Shown piece after piece: positions 1 through 10,540 of a DNA stretch of 64,000 nt (position 1 is the stretch's first letter; the number at the start of each line of letters is the position of its first letter). The notes under the pieces were generated by a model. That model ran no database searches. It saw only the letters and a list, made by a program, of their open reading frames with translations, and was not told where the DNA came from. The DNA is from Kuschelorhynchus macadamiae. Its lineage: Eukaryota; Arthropoda; Insecta; Coleoptera; Curculionidae. A program made the position numbers and the translations under genes. The stretch is taken from positions 992,001 to 1,056,000 of the forward strand of contig JAUTXW010000358.1 in NCBI GenBank assembly GCA_030620095.1, given 5' to 3'.

Positions 1-761
1 ATAAACCAGTTACCAATGAAGATAATGCTTTGACAGTGTTATTAACAGTGCAAGAAAATCCACACACAAGTACCAGGGAAATTGAGAGAGCTACTGATAT
101 TGAACGCACTAGTATTAAACGGATTCTGAAACAACATAAATATCATGCCTACCAAATTGAATTACACCAAGAACTGTATGATCGCGATTACGTCCAACGA
201 CAAGAATTTTCAATTTGGTTTTTAAATACAATTTGGGATAATCCAGGTTTTGTAGATAGGGTGCTGTTTTCAGATGAAGCAACTTTTAAAAGCAACAGCT
301 TGGTTAACAAACATAATATGCACTATTATTCAACCGAAAATCCACATTGGATTCGTCAGGTGAACCATCAAAATAAATGGTCAATTAATGTTTGGCGAGG
401 TATAATTGGCTCTCATGTTATAGGACCATATTTATTTGAAGAGCATTTAATGGGAGAAGTCTATTTAAATTTTTTGAGAAATGAGTTGCCCGTATTGCTC
501 GAAGACTTACCTTTAATGTGATGACCAGTTAAGTGGCCTGCGAGGTCACCCGATTTAACGCCAGATTTCTTTTTATGGGGACATGTTAAAGAAGAAGTTT
601 ATAAAGAGGTTCCAACCACAGTGGAAGATATGAAGTTGAGAATAATAAGCAGTTTTCGCAACATTTCAGACCTGACTTTGAGAAAAGTGAAACTTTCATT
701 TATGGATAGACTCGAAATGTGCCTTCAGCAAAACGGTGGTTTAGTTGAACATCTTTTATAA
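1..761 (+). pseudogene. mariner/Tc1-like transposase remnant
   Basis: The reading frame is open from the window edge and begins inside the second helix-turn-helix region, so the N-terminal DNA-binding part is missing or lies upstream. It then runs through the first catalytic Asp motif (FSDEATF) and the INVWRGI-like strand to LPLM. Two consecutive in-frame TGA stops follow at 519-524. The same frame continues with WPARSPDLTP and FFLWG and ends at a TAA at 759-761. In this family about 40 residues holding the second catalytic Asp normally lie between LPL and WPARSPDLTP; they are absent here, so an internal deletion rather than a frameshift broke the gene. The product would be an IS630-Tc1-mariner DDE transposase (cut-and-paste DNA transposition). 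It cannot be active. Confidence 0.85.
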
Positions 762-869
762 GTTTTAATTACATTGTTTTTGTTGATTTATATTAAATTT
801 ATTTTTCTTGTAAAAAAAGATCTGTTGTTAATACTGTCAAAGCATTATCTTCATTGGTAACTGGTTTAT
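1..869. repeat. 37-bp perfect inverted repeat pair (1-37 and 833-869)
   Basis: Positions 1-37 are identical to the reverse complement of 833-869, and similarity continues for about 10 more bases with a 3-base gap. The left copy is in frame with the transposase coding sequence. The right copy lies about 70 bases after its stop codon, just before ordinary AT-rich sequence. It could be a terminal inverted repeat brought next to the coding region by a 5' deletion, or a duplicated coding segment. The left boundary is cut by the window edge. Confidence 0.75.
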
Positions 870-1243
870 TAATTACTTTACGTTTTTTTGAAAGCAACAT
901 TTCCTGTTTCTTGAAATCTCTATGATAAACTTGCAAAAGCTTCTATCTTGTTTTTATTTCGGCATCGCATCATCAAAGAACAATATTTATTTATTTACTG
1001 ATGACAATATTCTGACACTTTGCTGTTTTGACAGGACTGTCAATCTTTTGTTCAATTTATGATGATATCATGGCCTCCTAATATTAAATTGTCAATTTTA
1101 ACAACGTGAATTCAGAGTAATTCGTGTTAAAATGAAGAAATTTTGATTTCACAGCTATTTTACTGAAAATCTTTTGGTCAGAAAGGTATCAAATATGGTA
1201 TTTTCTGAAAGCTAGTAATGTTATCTTTAACATGAAAGTAAAA

Positions 1244-1606
1244 TATATAGGGTGTTCCATTTAAAAAAATTCAATCCAAGGTAAATTTGCAAAACTTGAC
1301 CACCCTGTATAACAGTGAATAATTTGGAACGACCTACAAGCGATTATTGTAGTCCTAGATACAATACATTTTATAGAATATTTGGTTTTTCCATACCTGC
1401 TTCAATTGTTTTCAAAAAATGGCCGGAGTATAACCCTTTTTTCCACTTTAACCTCGTCCCATTCCCTTGGTATAAATTTTAGACCCAACTAACCATATCA
1501 AAATGATCGCAACGAATAGGAGAATCATCTAAAATAATAATATACCGGGTATCCCATTTAAAAAAACACAAGTTTGGTTTACCACGAACTTTTCAGACCA
1601 CCCTGT
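1244..1606. repeat. short 'gggtgt-ccattt' terminal-repeat scraps
   Basis: Two short pairs occur at 1250-1312 and 1545-1606. Each begins with a GGGTRTYCCATTTAAAAAAA-type end and closes with ACCACCCTGTATA in the opposite sense. This is the usual look of small mariner-type MITE ends in insect genomes. Similar ends recur in this window at about 12390, 14422, 17053, 17327, 31673 and 32525. No coding sequence lies between them. Confidence 0.45.
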
Positions 1607-1723
1607 ATAATGGGTATAATTTTAAAACACACCGTTCTTGACTATCAATCATATCCCAATTTTTTTTTCAAATTCCTCTCCGTTTGCCCACAATCGTCCA
1701 CCCTATCTTGGTTGCACCACCCA

Positions 1724-1927
<204 letters not shown>

Positions 1928-2062
1928 TGAGAAACATGTGCTTTCGCCACATGTGTGCTGACGTATATTTCCTATTTCTATAATAGTTAATGATTGTATA
2001 ACTATTTAAGGAATCTTCTAAACGAAACAAAAAAAAACACTTTTCTAAACTTTTGTGACAAC

Positions 2063-2733
2063 GTATATAGCAACCAGTATTTCCCTCATGGCCTTTCGAA
2101 GTTGACTGATATAACACCTTGTTTGTTTCAGGGTTCGAGTATTTCGGTTTTAATACTAATACCCTCCAAGGAAACTACCTGGTGAGCCTTGCCGGGGCAG
2201 ATGGCTCTTTGTCCCTTAAACAAACATAGCGTCATGGTTTGGTCGTTTCTCGACAAAATGGCGTAGGAGTAAATTTCCTTACTGTTAGTTCTTTTTACGA
2301 CCAATAATTACACAGAAATCGATATTTCTGTTTCTCTTCTATTTTTGCATAGATGTGTCGTCTTGTGCTCTAAGTCGCATCTAAAGCGATTTAGTTGCAT
2401 CATAGTACCTATAGATGGCGCCACTGGTTATACTGATACCCTCCAAGGAAACTGCCTGATGAGCCTTGCCGGGGCAGATACCACGGTAGCAGATGGCCCT
2501 TTGGCCCTTAAACAAATATATAAACATATATATAGATGGCGCCACTGGTTGCCTATTTCCCTCATCGACTTTCAAAGTCGAATGACATGACACCTTCTTT
2601 GTTTTAGGGTTCGGGTATTTCGGTTTTAATACTGATACCCCCCAAGGAAACTGCCTGATGAGCCTTGCCGGGGCAGATACCACGGTAGCAGATGGCCCTT
2701 TGGCCCTTAAACAAATATATAAACATATATATT
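2063..2733. repeat. three-copy repeat, unit about 200 bp
   Basis: Copy 1 spans about 2063-2226, copy 2 spans 2411-2531 and copy 3 spans 2532-2733. Copies 2 and 3 abut and both start with ATAGATGGCGCCACTGGTT. All share the CCAAGGAAACT-CCTGRTGAGCCTTGCCGGGGCAGAT core and a CCCTTAAACAAA end. Copy 2 lacks about 80 bases near its 5' end. Copy 1 lacks the ATACCACGGTAGCAG stretch. Copies 2 and 3 are nearly identical over their last 100 bases, pointing to recent duplication. No protein is recognised. Confidence 0.85.
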
Positions 2734-3679
2734 TTGACAATTTTTATAATATTAATACCGTGATTCTGCCAAAATTTTATATGCAATGGACCTAGTAGCT
2801 ATTTTATTAACTTTGTATAAATAGAATTAAGAAAAAAATTCTAAAAAGCATAGAATAGAATTGGACGTGCACTAAAAAGTGAAAAATAATATTCAAGTTT
2901 TATTATTTATTTTTTAGTACTTTTTTTAAGTCGATTTTATATTTTTATATTTTGTTTTTACTTTCCAATTTAATCCTTTCTTTAGATTTCACCTGTCATT
3001 CCCTTAGTTTAGCACTTGATTTCTTTTTATTTAATAATTAACAGATCTGCTGAACCCTTGCGCAAGAAATGCATGAAGACAATACCTTAAAGGTCAGCTG
3101 CAATGCTTGCACCGACATTAATCAAATATCTGATCTATCATGAAATATGAGCATTAAGGCTTACTAAAAAAAAGCAATTTCCACATACACTAAACACGCG
3201 CGTTCCAATTTCGAAAACCCAATATCTTAGTAGCACGGAATAGCCTTTCGAATATACTAGACATACAAGTCATAAATTTAAAAAAATTAATCGAGGCTAA
3301 TCTTTGGCCATGGCATCCAAATTGTATTCGTTACCACACGTATCATTTTAAATGCCGGTTTTCATCTGTCTTCATTTCGACATCATTTCCATCTTGTCAA
3401 TAATTTGGTATTTAATTATGGTTCTTCGCAGCTTTTATATGAAATAGGAAATTAATTAATATAGTGAAGTCAATGTACCAGAAATTTTCGTGAAAATGAA
3501 ACTGCTCTTCCCCTTGTTTTTTTTTGAATCTACATGTTTGTGGGATCTAAAGAACTACATAAACTGCTGGCCATAAATTATGCATCAGGATTATTTTTTA
3601 TAAAAGTTTAAGGGTGGATATTTCATTTGCGGAACGCTAAGTCTAGATGCGGTATTTGGTGTTCGTTTGGGTGATCTGT
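2734..3679. other. no gene seen
   Basis: AT-rich sequence with no long reading frame, no recognised protein similarity and no clear terminal repeats. Confidence 0.6.
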
Positions 3680-5690
3680 TAGTGCCGGCTCGCGGGTAAA
3701 AAAAAGTGAAGTGCAAATGAAGCAAGAAAATATCGCAATAATTTTTTTTATATGTGGAAGGGGTAGAATATTTTTTTACGATTTACCTAAATTTTGTATA
3801 CTAAATCAATTCTCCTATCCTTCATAGCAGCAAATTTATTTATAACATCCTCATAAAATAGATGAGTTGCCCTAATCTCCTCTAGACAATCCTTTTGAAT
3901 TGAAATATTGCCTAGAGAAGTAAGTCTTTTTTGAGATATAGTATTTCTTAAATAAGTTTTACGCGTTTGAGGTAAGAAAAACTTCTTTCCACTGAAGCAC
4001 TTGTCGACGGTATTGTCAAAAGAAGGGAAAACAGTTTATATGCTTTTGTTAAAATATTTTTATTTTCATTAATTTTTTTCACTTGCTCTTGTAGCGATAT
4101 ATTCCAATTACTGTCATTGGCAAAAATAAGACCAAGCTCGTTTTTAAGTCGTTGACTTTTTGAAAATATTTCCCCATACTGTAACAAATTTTCAAACGGG
4201 CCAGTCGGAAACTTTAAACTATATTCGGAAAATTTAGCAGAATCTGACAAACATGAAAAGGTAAGTTTTTCAGAGTCTTGAAAGCTTAGTGTCATTTCCA
4301 TTAAAATATTGTCCAATATTTCATAAAAAAGGGTTTTATACATAGCCCTAATTTCTTCAGGTGAAAACTTAGCAAGCTCACGTTTGTAATGATTTATTTC
4401 TGTAATAGAATTTGCTTTATCAAACATGGTATTAAAAAAAAGTTCATTTCTTTTTTTTTTACAGAGCGCCTCCCGACAGCGTTTTATGTTGGATGTGCAA
4501 AAATGAATGTCAAACGATTTTTTTTGAAGAACGCAACTTGAACAATCACATTTACTAACTTCGAATTTGAAGACCAACGGATATCTGTAATTGTTGGTAT
4601 ACGCCTCGTAGATGCAGATGTAAGAGCATACGTTCATTTGGCTGAGTGATGAAAAAATGAGCGAATACCACTAAGGCTTGCAAAAAAATTCGACATTTAG
4701 AAATATTTTTAAACTTTGCTGCATCAGGACAAATACAGCCTGCGGCACTTTTTCTTTTTTCTTTTTTTTTGAAGGCCATTTAGATGGCCAGACATCACAC
4801 ATGCGCCATCGTAACATTGCTCTATTAATTTATGTTTATAGTCAAATTGGTCCAAAATTTGATCCAATAGAGAGTATAAATTCTCCGACGTTCTATCGGA
4901 GCTGACATTATAAAATCCTAAGAATATCTCGACTACTGAATCTTCTGAATTAACGTATCTTAAAACTACAGAGCACTGGGAGGTTTGCGTAATATCAGTG
5001 GTGTCATCCACTTGCACAGAAAAAAACTGTGTGTTCATTTTTTCATTTTTTACATGATCATTTAAATAATCAGAAATGCATTCAATTAAATTCAATTAAT
5101 AATCAATTATTTCCTTTTGAATAGTTTTCGAGTCACCAGTAAAAATATTTTTAATTTTTTCGTGATGATCTTTTAGCTCTTGGGAACTTCTCGATATAAA
5201 TAAACTTCAAAGTTTTTTAAAATTCCTCCTATTTATTGACTCGCTGCTCTCATCATGGCCGCGAAAGACACGTTTTCTTTAAAATGTATTTTATATAGTT
5301 TAGCATTTTCGTTTAAAGTGTCAGCTATAGTGCTTTGATTTTTTACAAATTTTTTTAGCATTAATTCGCATTTTAAATGCTCCGCCGAGTCTTCATGTTT
5401 ATGTAAAGACCTTCATATATTTAACATACCTGCAAATTCTTCCTTACTCCACACTGAATTTTTATTGGAAACTAGTAAACAAGGCCAGCAAAACAATTTT
5501 TGTAATATTTGACTACTACATAACCATTTGTACGCCGAAAACCAGGATGACGATTAAAACTCTGATCTTGTTCCTTCCGTCGATTAAATGGAGTTTCCAA
5601 CAAAATGCAAACAACATCCGTGATCGGATTCATCAATAATGTAAATTAATAAACCCGACACCAAATAAAGTTGTAACAACACCATAATCA
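3680..5690 (-). pseudogene. ZMYM1-like hAT transposase remnant (copy A)
   Basis: Read on the - strand from about 5600 down to about 3805, the order is: a TTF/ZMYM-type N-terminal region (motifs FCWPCLL, SVWSKEEFAG, KHEDSAEHLKCEL), a DUF4371-like catalytic region (FFSVQVDDTTDITQ, then IEQCYDGACVMSGHLNGLQ), and the C-terminal hAT dimerisation motif (IPSTSASVERSFSYLKR) ending in LVYKI-stop near 3805. Several frameshifts and stops break it, including one just after LKRVK near 3950. The low-coordinate end carries TAGTGCCGGCTCGCGGG at 3680, a degraded hAT terminus (compare CAGTGGCGGCTCGCGGG of copy B at 49.5 kb). Similarity to copy B stops near 5690 with no terminus, so the 5' end is truncated. It is a dead cut-and-paste element. 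Confidence 0.88.
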
Positions 5691-6150
5691 TATTTTCTTT
5701 TGTATGACTTAGATTTTAACTATATTTTGTAATAATCAAGTATGTCAGCAGAAGAATGAAAAACAATAATAAAATCACAATTTTAATGATAATTAATTTA
5801 TACAGAGTGAAACCGATAAAACTGGCAGTATGAAAAATGTTAAATTCGTATTTTTCATTTTAACATCAAAAGGCTTTGAATTTTGTTGTTTTATCAAAAA
5901 TGTTTACCCCACAAAAATTTTTACGGTTATATTATACAGGATAACCTAAAAGTCTTTGGGTAAAAATTTGTAGTGTTGTGTTGTTTGTCTTACTATGTCA
6001 ATATCTATCATTACGATCTACAATATTATATACATTTTGATTGTTCCGGATATAACAAAGGTCAATTCAAACTATAAAACTATCTAGGTCTAAATACACT
6101 GATAACTAAAAACATATTTACAAAAGTTCTTAGAAAGAAATATGTTTTAA
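5691..6150. other. no gene seen
   Basis: AT-rich spacer between copy A of the hAT and the next relic. Short CAGAGTGAAACCG-like and TACAGGATAACC strings resemble MITE ends but do not pair. Confidence 0.5.
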
Positions 6151-7330
6151 TCATTTCGATTCTTTATTTTCTTTATCTTCGTCGTCCTCGCTATTGGTTA
6201 AGTCTGGAAGTAACTTAACAGGATATAATTGATAGGAATCGAAAGATTCATCGAGTAACACATATTCCCTAATTTGATTATCAAGCTTAGAACTTTTTGT
6301 AGAAGTTCGTCTAAGACTAGATAGTTCCGGATCAAAGGTCAATAATAGAGTCCTCATTATATCCATATTTGAGTTAGTCCTCGACGTTTTGCGGGAATAA
6401 TATAATCTAATTTATCGCATTTCCTTGTGTCGAGCTTCCAAAGCTTCTTCGGATAACTGGCCAACTGGCAACTCGAAAAATTGGATTGCATCACATCCAT
6501 GGACCAAAACTTTATTGACGGAACTGGGCATATAGTACCAAGGATACAATTGTAAATATAATCGTCTCTTATCTTTTAATAAAACACCAAAATTATTGGT
6601 GTTTATTTTATAACCGCTAACCCTTAAAATTAGTGAACATTTTAAAATTAACTGTTTATCAATCCCTGTTATAGCAGCAGACATTTCGGGATCATTAAAA
6701 AATCTTCTGTCTGTGTTGCCGTCGTTAGTGGACCCGTAACCTGGCTTTGGTTTGTCCACCACCAATCCCATTTTACTTTTGAAATGTTGTTGGATTCGTT
6801 TTTTCATTGTTTCAAAAATTTTTTTATCTTCAGTTCCCCTTACCTGCCATGCAGGTGCCACAAACATTCGAAAAAATGAATCCAACAATGTAACGTGGAT
6901 AGTCCGAAACGATAATTTTGAATTTTATTAGGTTTATTAAGTGCAATGTCTGTTTTCACTTCTCTGGGACTAAACATTTTGAAGTGGAATCGGTATTGGA
7001 CAAAATATTTGCAACAATCCCATCGAACATCGTAAATAGTAACTCGAATAAAATATCAATGTTTTTCCCTCTGTAACAGGTGTAGTAATCAACTAACTGG
7101 CTGATTATTTTTTTAAGTTTATTTTCTTCTAAGTGAACTAACTCGGCATTTTCTTTTAAAAACACAAATAATCTTAAGGGTGAAAACGCTATTAAAAACA
7201 TAAATTCTTCCGTGCTATTTACGTCTTGGGTAAATTTTTGTTTGTAAACACTATGCCCCAAGCACCATCGAATCCCCACTTGCAAATTAACTTTAAGCAA
7301 GAATTCAACTAATCAGTTGTCTTTATATTT
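6151..7330 (-). pseudogene. decayed repeat-borne protein of an unclassified arthropod family
   Basis: Three - strand reading blocks follow one another: 7300-6956 (VGIRWCLGHSVYKQK), 6888-6412 (KPKPGYGSTNDGNTDRRFF, AAITGIDKQL, LYPWYYMPSSVNKVLVHG, PVGQLSEEALEARHKEMR) and 6366-6151 (RTLLLTFDPELSSLRR, acidic C-terminus). The last two are in the same frame and separated by one TAA stop. The first is joined by a frameshift. I remember proteins with the GSTNDGNTARRFF and LPIGQLSEEAQEARNKD motifs as a high-copy uncharacterised family in arthropod genomes, which suggests a mobile-element origin. I cannot name its transposon class. The copy is broken and the N-terminus is missing. Confidence 0.7.
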
Positions 7331-9661
7331 AAAATGCCTGACGCCGTTTTTTCTAGAACTTCCTAAAGATTGATTTCGGCTGCAGTTCATGCAGAAAAAT
7401 AAACTTTTTTTTCACAAAACATGCACTGTTTCGTCGGAAATATTTTCATTTTTAAGTAAAGCTTTTAGTTTTAGAAAAATATTATTTGTTTTTTCTGATT
7501 GCCTCGACTTGAGCCAATGTTCAAATAGCTCGCTATTTTTGACAACAATGTTCACGTCTAAAAAAAAACGAAAATAATGAAAAATTTTTTAGTTTAGCTG
7601 AATACATAAAAAACAATTTATAAAATCTCGTCGATATATTTTGACATATATTTTTTAAAACTTTCGCTAAATATTAGGGTAAATTATTTCTGAAACGTTT
7701 GGTTTAGACAATTTTATAAAATCAATATATCAAAAACTAGTTTTGTTGTCCATCATATGAAATTCTCACAATATAAAATCGTCTCACGTTATAAACTAAA
7801 ACCTTTCTTGAAAATTTGATCTCTATATTATAACACAAGCTACAGATTTTTAATGTCACTTTACGCTGTCAGCAGAAATTACTGTCAACAGTTTGACGGC
7901 TGCTAATTTGTTTATCCAAGCCTACTATGTTTTTAGATGCAAAACATTATTTTTTCATTTGGCTGGAATGACTTTGGTATTTTGATTTTTGTCCATAAAA
8001 TGCAACACTGGGCGCTGTGGCAAACATTCAAGTGCGATATACATTGTGTATAGCAGTGTATTTTTCTGTTTTTCTATTTCCGTGTAATCTGTTGTTTATT
8101 TTGATAGTTATGTTACTCAAAATGTCTGTTTCTTATGTTAATTTTCACTAATAGTTTCAAATTTAAAATTTAGCAATAAATAATTATGGAATAAAATTAG
8201 GACTATAGTATCATCTTTTAAGAAAAAAAACGTTATTGTAGATATTTCCAAGTTTAAATCATTTCCTTATTCGTTGCTTTTCTTACCAATTTTGGGAATG
8301 TCACCGGGCCCTTCGAAAGACCAGGCTCTTGGTCTACCCAACATCGGTGCCTTTAACTCTGCAAATTTTTAGATTATTCATAGTTATCTCTGCATTCTCT
8401 CCCTTAGAGCACCACCTTAAGACCTTTTGCGTATGCAATTGTTTTGACGGAGGAGTGCAAAGGCTGTTAAGGTTTAAGCTCTGTAGCAAGAAGGATGAAA
8501 AGACTTCCTTGCGGGTAGCTTTTTATAACTAATTTCATAAAAGCAGCACCTTTAAAAAAATTATAAAGAGAATTGTTGAATTTGAACAACTCGTATTACT
8601 CTTGCGCTATTCGCGAAGAACACAATTTTATTTCGCCACTTTTTCCAAAAACTAGACTAGCAAAAAATTATTTCCTGTCTGTTTTAAACAGGTTATAAGA
8701 AAGGTTAAGTGAACTTGTGACGAAATCATAGTGGGGCAGCCATGCATTTTGTATGTACGTAATAACGTACATTTTTAATTACATATTCATACATCGCTGT
8801 AAATTAAAAAAAATTAAATTAAGAAATCAAATCAGATTATTTATTATTATTATGTAAATGGCTTCGATCACAGCTGATGTCAAGGTTAAGGTGAAAGAAC
8901 CGATAACCACGAGCCACGCGTTCCTAAAAAAATGTGTGACTGTTAAAATTAGTCTTGGCGGCAATCACTTTCACTGCTTTGGTCCGCTACAGGTTTTGTA
9001 GCAGTTACTCAACGAGAATTCGCCAAAACACCAGTGAAATGTAAATATGCAGTAAAATTATAAAATATGCATACATTTTTTGTATGCATATATATGGAAA
9101 AAGAATGTTAGCTTTAGTTGCTTTGGGTATAATATAACACGACTAGATTATTCATGTTTTGTCAGCAGCTGCCACTTGACCAATATGGATATTGTTTTTA
9201 ATTATTTCTCTTTTTCTTTGCTTCTGTCACCACTTACTATTCATTTTTATTATAATTTTCACATGGGCAAACAAAAGGAAGTAATACGAAAATTGCGTTG
9301 CCTTGTCTTTTATGGTAATCGTTTACAAAGCAATTGAGCAAATGACAATATACTGGGAAAATGTTTTAACATATATTTATAACAAAATTAACTTTTTTTG
9401 TAAAAATTAGAAATCAAAATACTCTGTTTTGCTCTTTAACCTTTTTGCAAATTTTGTTTTCATTATGTAGGATCTATTTAAAAATATTTTTCAAATCAAG
9501 TTCAATTTTAGATCTGATTTTTAACAGGTTAAACCTTACTTTTGGTAATTTATTATACATGATATATATAATAATAAATACAAAAATCTATAAATTATTT
9601 TTTTGTAAAACACTTTTAATCATTTTTGTACACATGCGATTTTTAAAATAAAGAGAAATAT
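7331..9661. other. no gene seen
   Basis: About 2.3 kb of AT-rich sequence without a recognised coding region. Short open frames at 7389, 8329, 9080 and 9445 show no motif I recognise and have the composition of the background. Confidence 0.55.
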
Positions 9662-9790
9662 AGACCACATTATTCTCCTTGGTGCTCTACGGCATTTCGT
9701 ATTCGGCGCGGCAAGCTTTGAACTAAATTGTTAAATTTATCTTGATCTGAAGCGTTTCACAATTCCGGAAAAACACGTGTGGATTGGCAC
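9662..9790 (-). pseudogene. C-terminal scrap of a Tc1-like transposase
   Basis: On the - strand the sequence reads PHVFPELWNASDQDKF, then NNLVQSLPRRIRNAVEHQGE. This matches the conserved end of Tc1-type transposases (the family pattern is N-L-[VI]-x-S-M-P-R-R-[VI] near the C-terminus). The catalytic region is not present on either side, so this is an isolated tail of a dead element. Confidence 0.6.
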
Positions 9791-10356
9791 CATTCAGAAC
9801 TGGGGGTTAAACTCTAAAGATTTTTGTATTTATTACTACAGACAGCCTGTATAAGTAAGTGATAAAGTACCACTCAATATGTTAAACCTAAGATCTAATA
9901 TTAAACTAGATTCTAAAAAATCCAAAGTAATAAAATAAAAATTTTTAAAAAAGGTTAAAATGTTTCATTTCTGTTAAAGACTGTTTTCCTTTTAGCTACG
10001 TAAAAGTGGTACCTAATTCTACCAAACAATAACAGCAAATTTTATTGTTTTCCAAGTTTTACAAAAACACAAGATATTAATTTTGTTATATGTGCAGAGA
10101 CATTTTCACACATGTATATTGAGATTTATAGATAGATAAAAAGCAAAGCAACGCCATTTGTATTCACGTACTGCAGATTAAAATATATTTTCTTTTAGGA
10201 AAGATACGCTACAACATGATATGGAATTTTTTTTAATAACTGAGCTAAGTAAAATGTGAGTTTGCACAAAGTTTTTTCTCAAAAGACAAAAAAAGGAAGT
10301 CACGTGATTAATCTTAACTGCTAAACTTGACACTTTTTCGAAAAATGGCAGAAAAC

Positions 10357-10540
10357 TGCACATTTCGCCTTCGATTGCACGAGGCATCCTCAGGGATCTT
10401 TACTCCACGCCATTTGAACACTGAATTCCGTGTTCAGATCCCTAAAGATGCCTCGTTCAATCGAAGGCGAAACGTCGGATAGTAATTTCAATTTGACACG
10501 GTTTAATCCCAAGTACCATGATTTCTTAATTGACCAAATC
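10357..10540. repeat. hammerhead-like palindrome (family 1) with shared tail
   Basis: Two head-to-head copies of the same motif lie at about 10357-10402 (- strand) and 10438-10480 (+ strand). On the + strand: stem I ATCC/GGAT (10438-10441 with 10477-10480), core CTAAAGA at 10442-10448 where the hammerhead core would be CTGANGA, one extra T, stem II GCCTCG with CGAAGGC, then GAAA (10469-10472), AC/GT and C. The - strand copy has a good core (CTGAGGA) but GAAATGTGC in place of GAAACGTC. The sequence after the + motif (to about 10540, ending in CCATGATTTCTTAATTGACC) is shared with the left flank of the palindrome at 45.0 kb. Both cores carry damaging changes, so self-cleavage is unlikely today. 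Confidence 0.6.
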
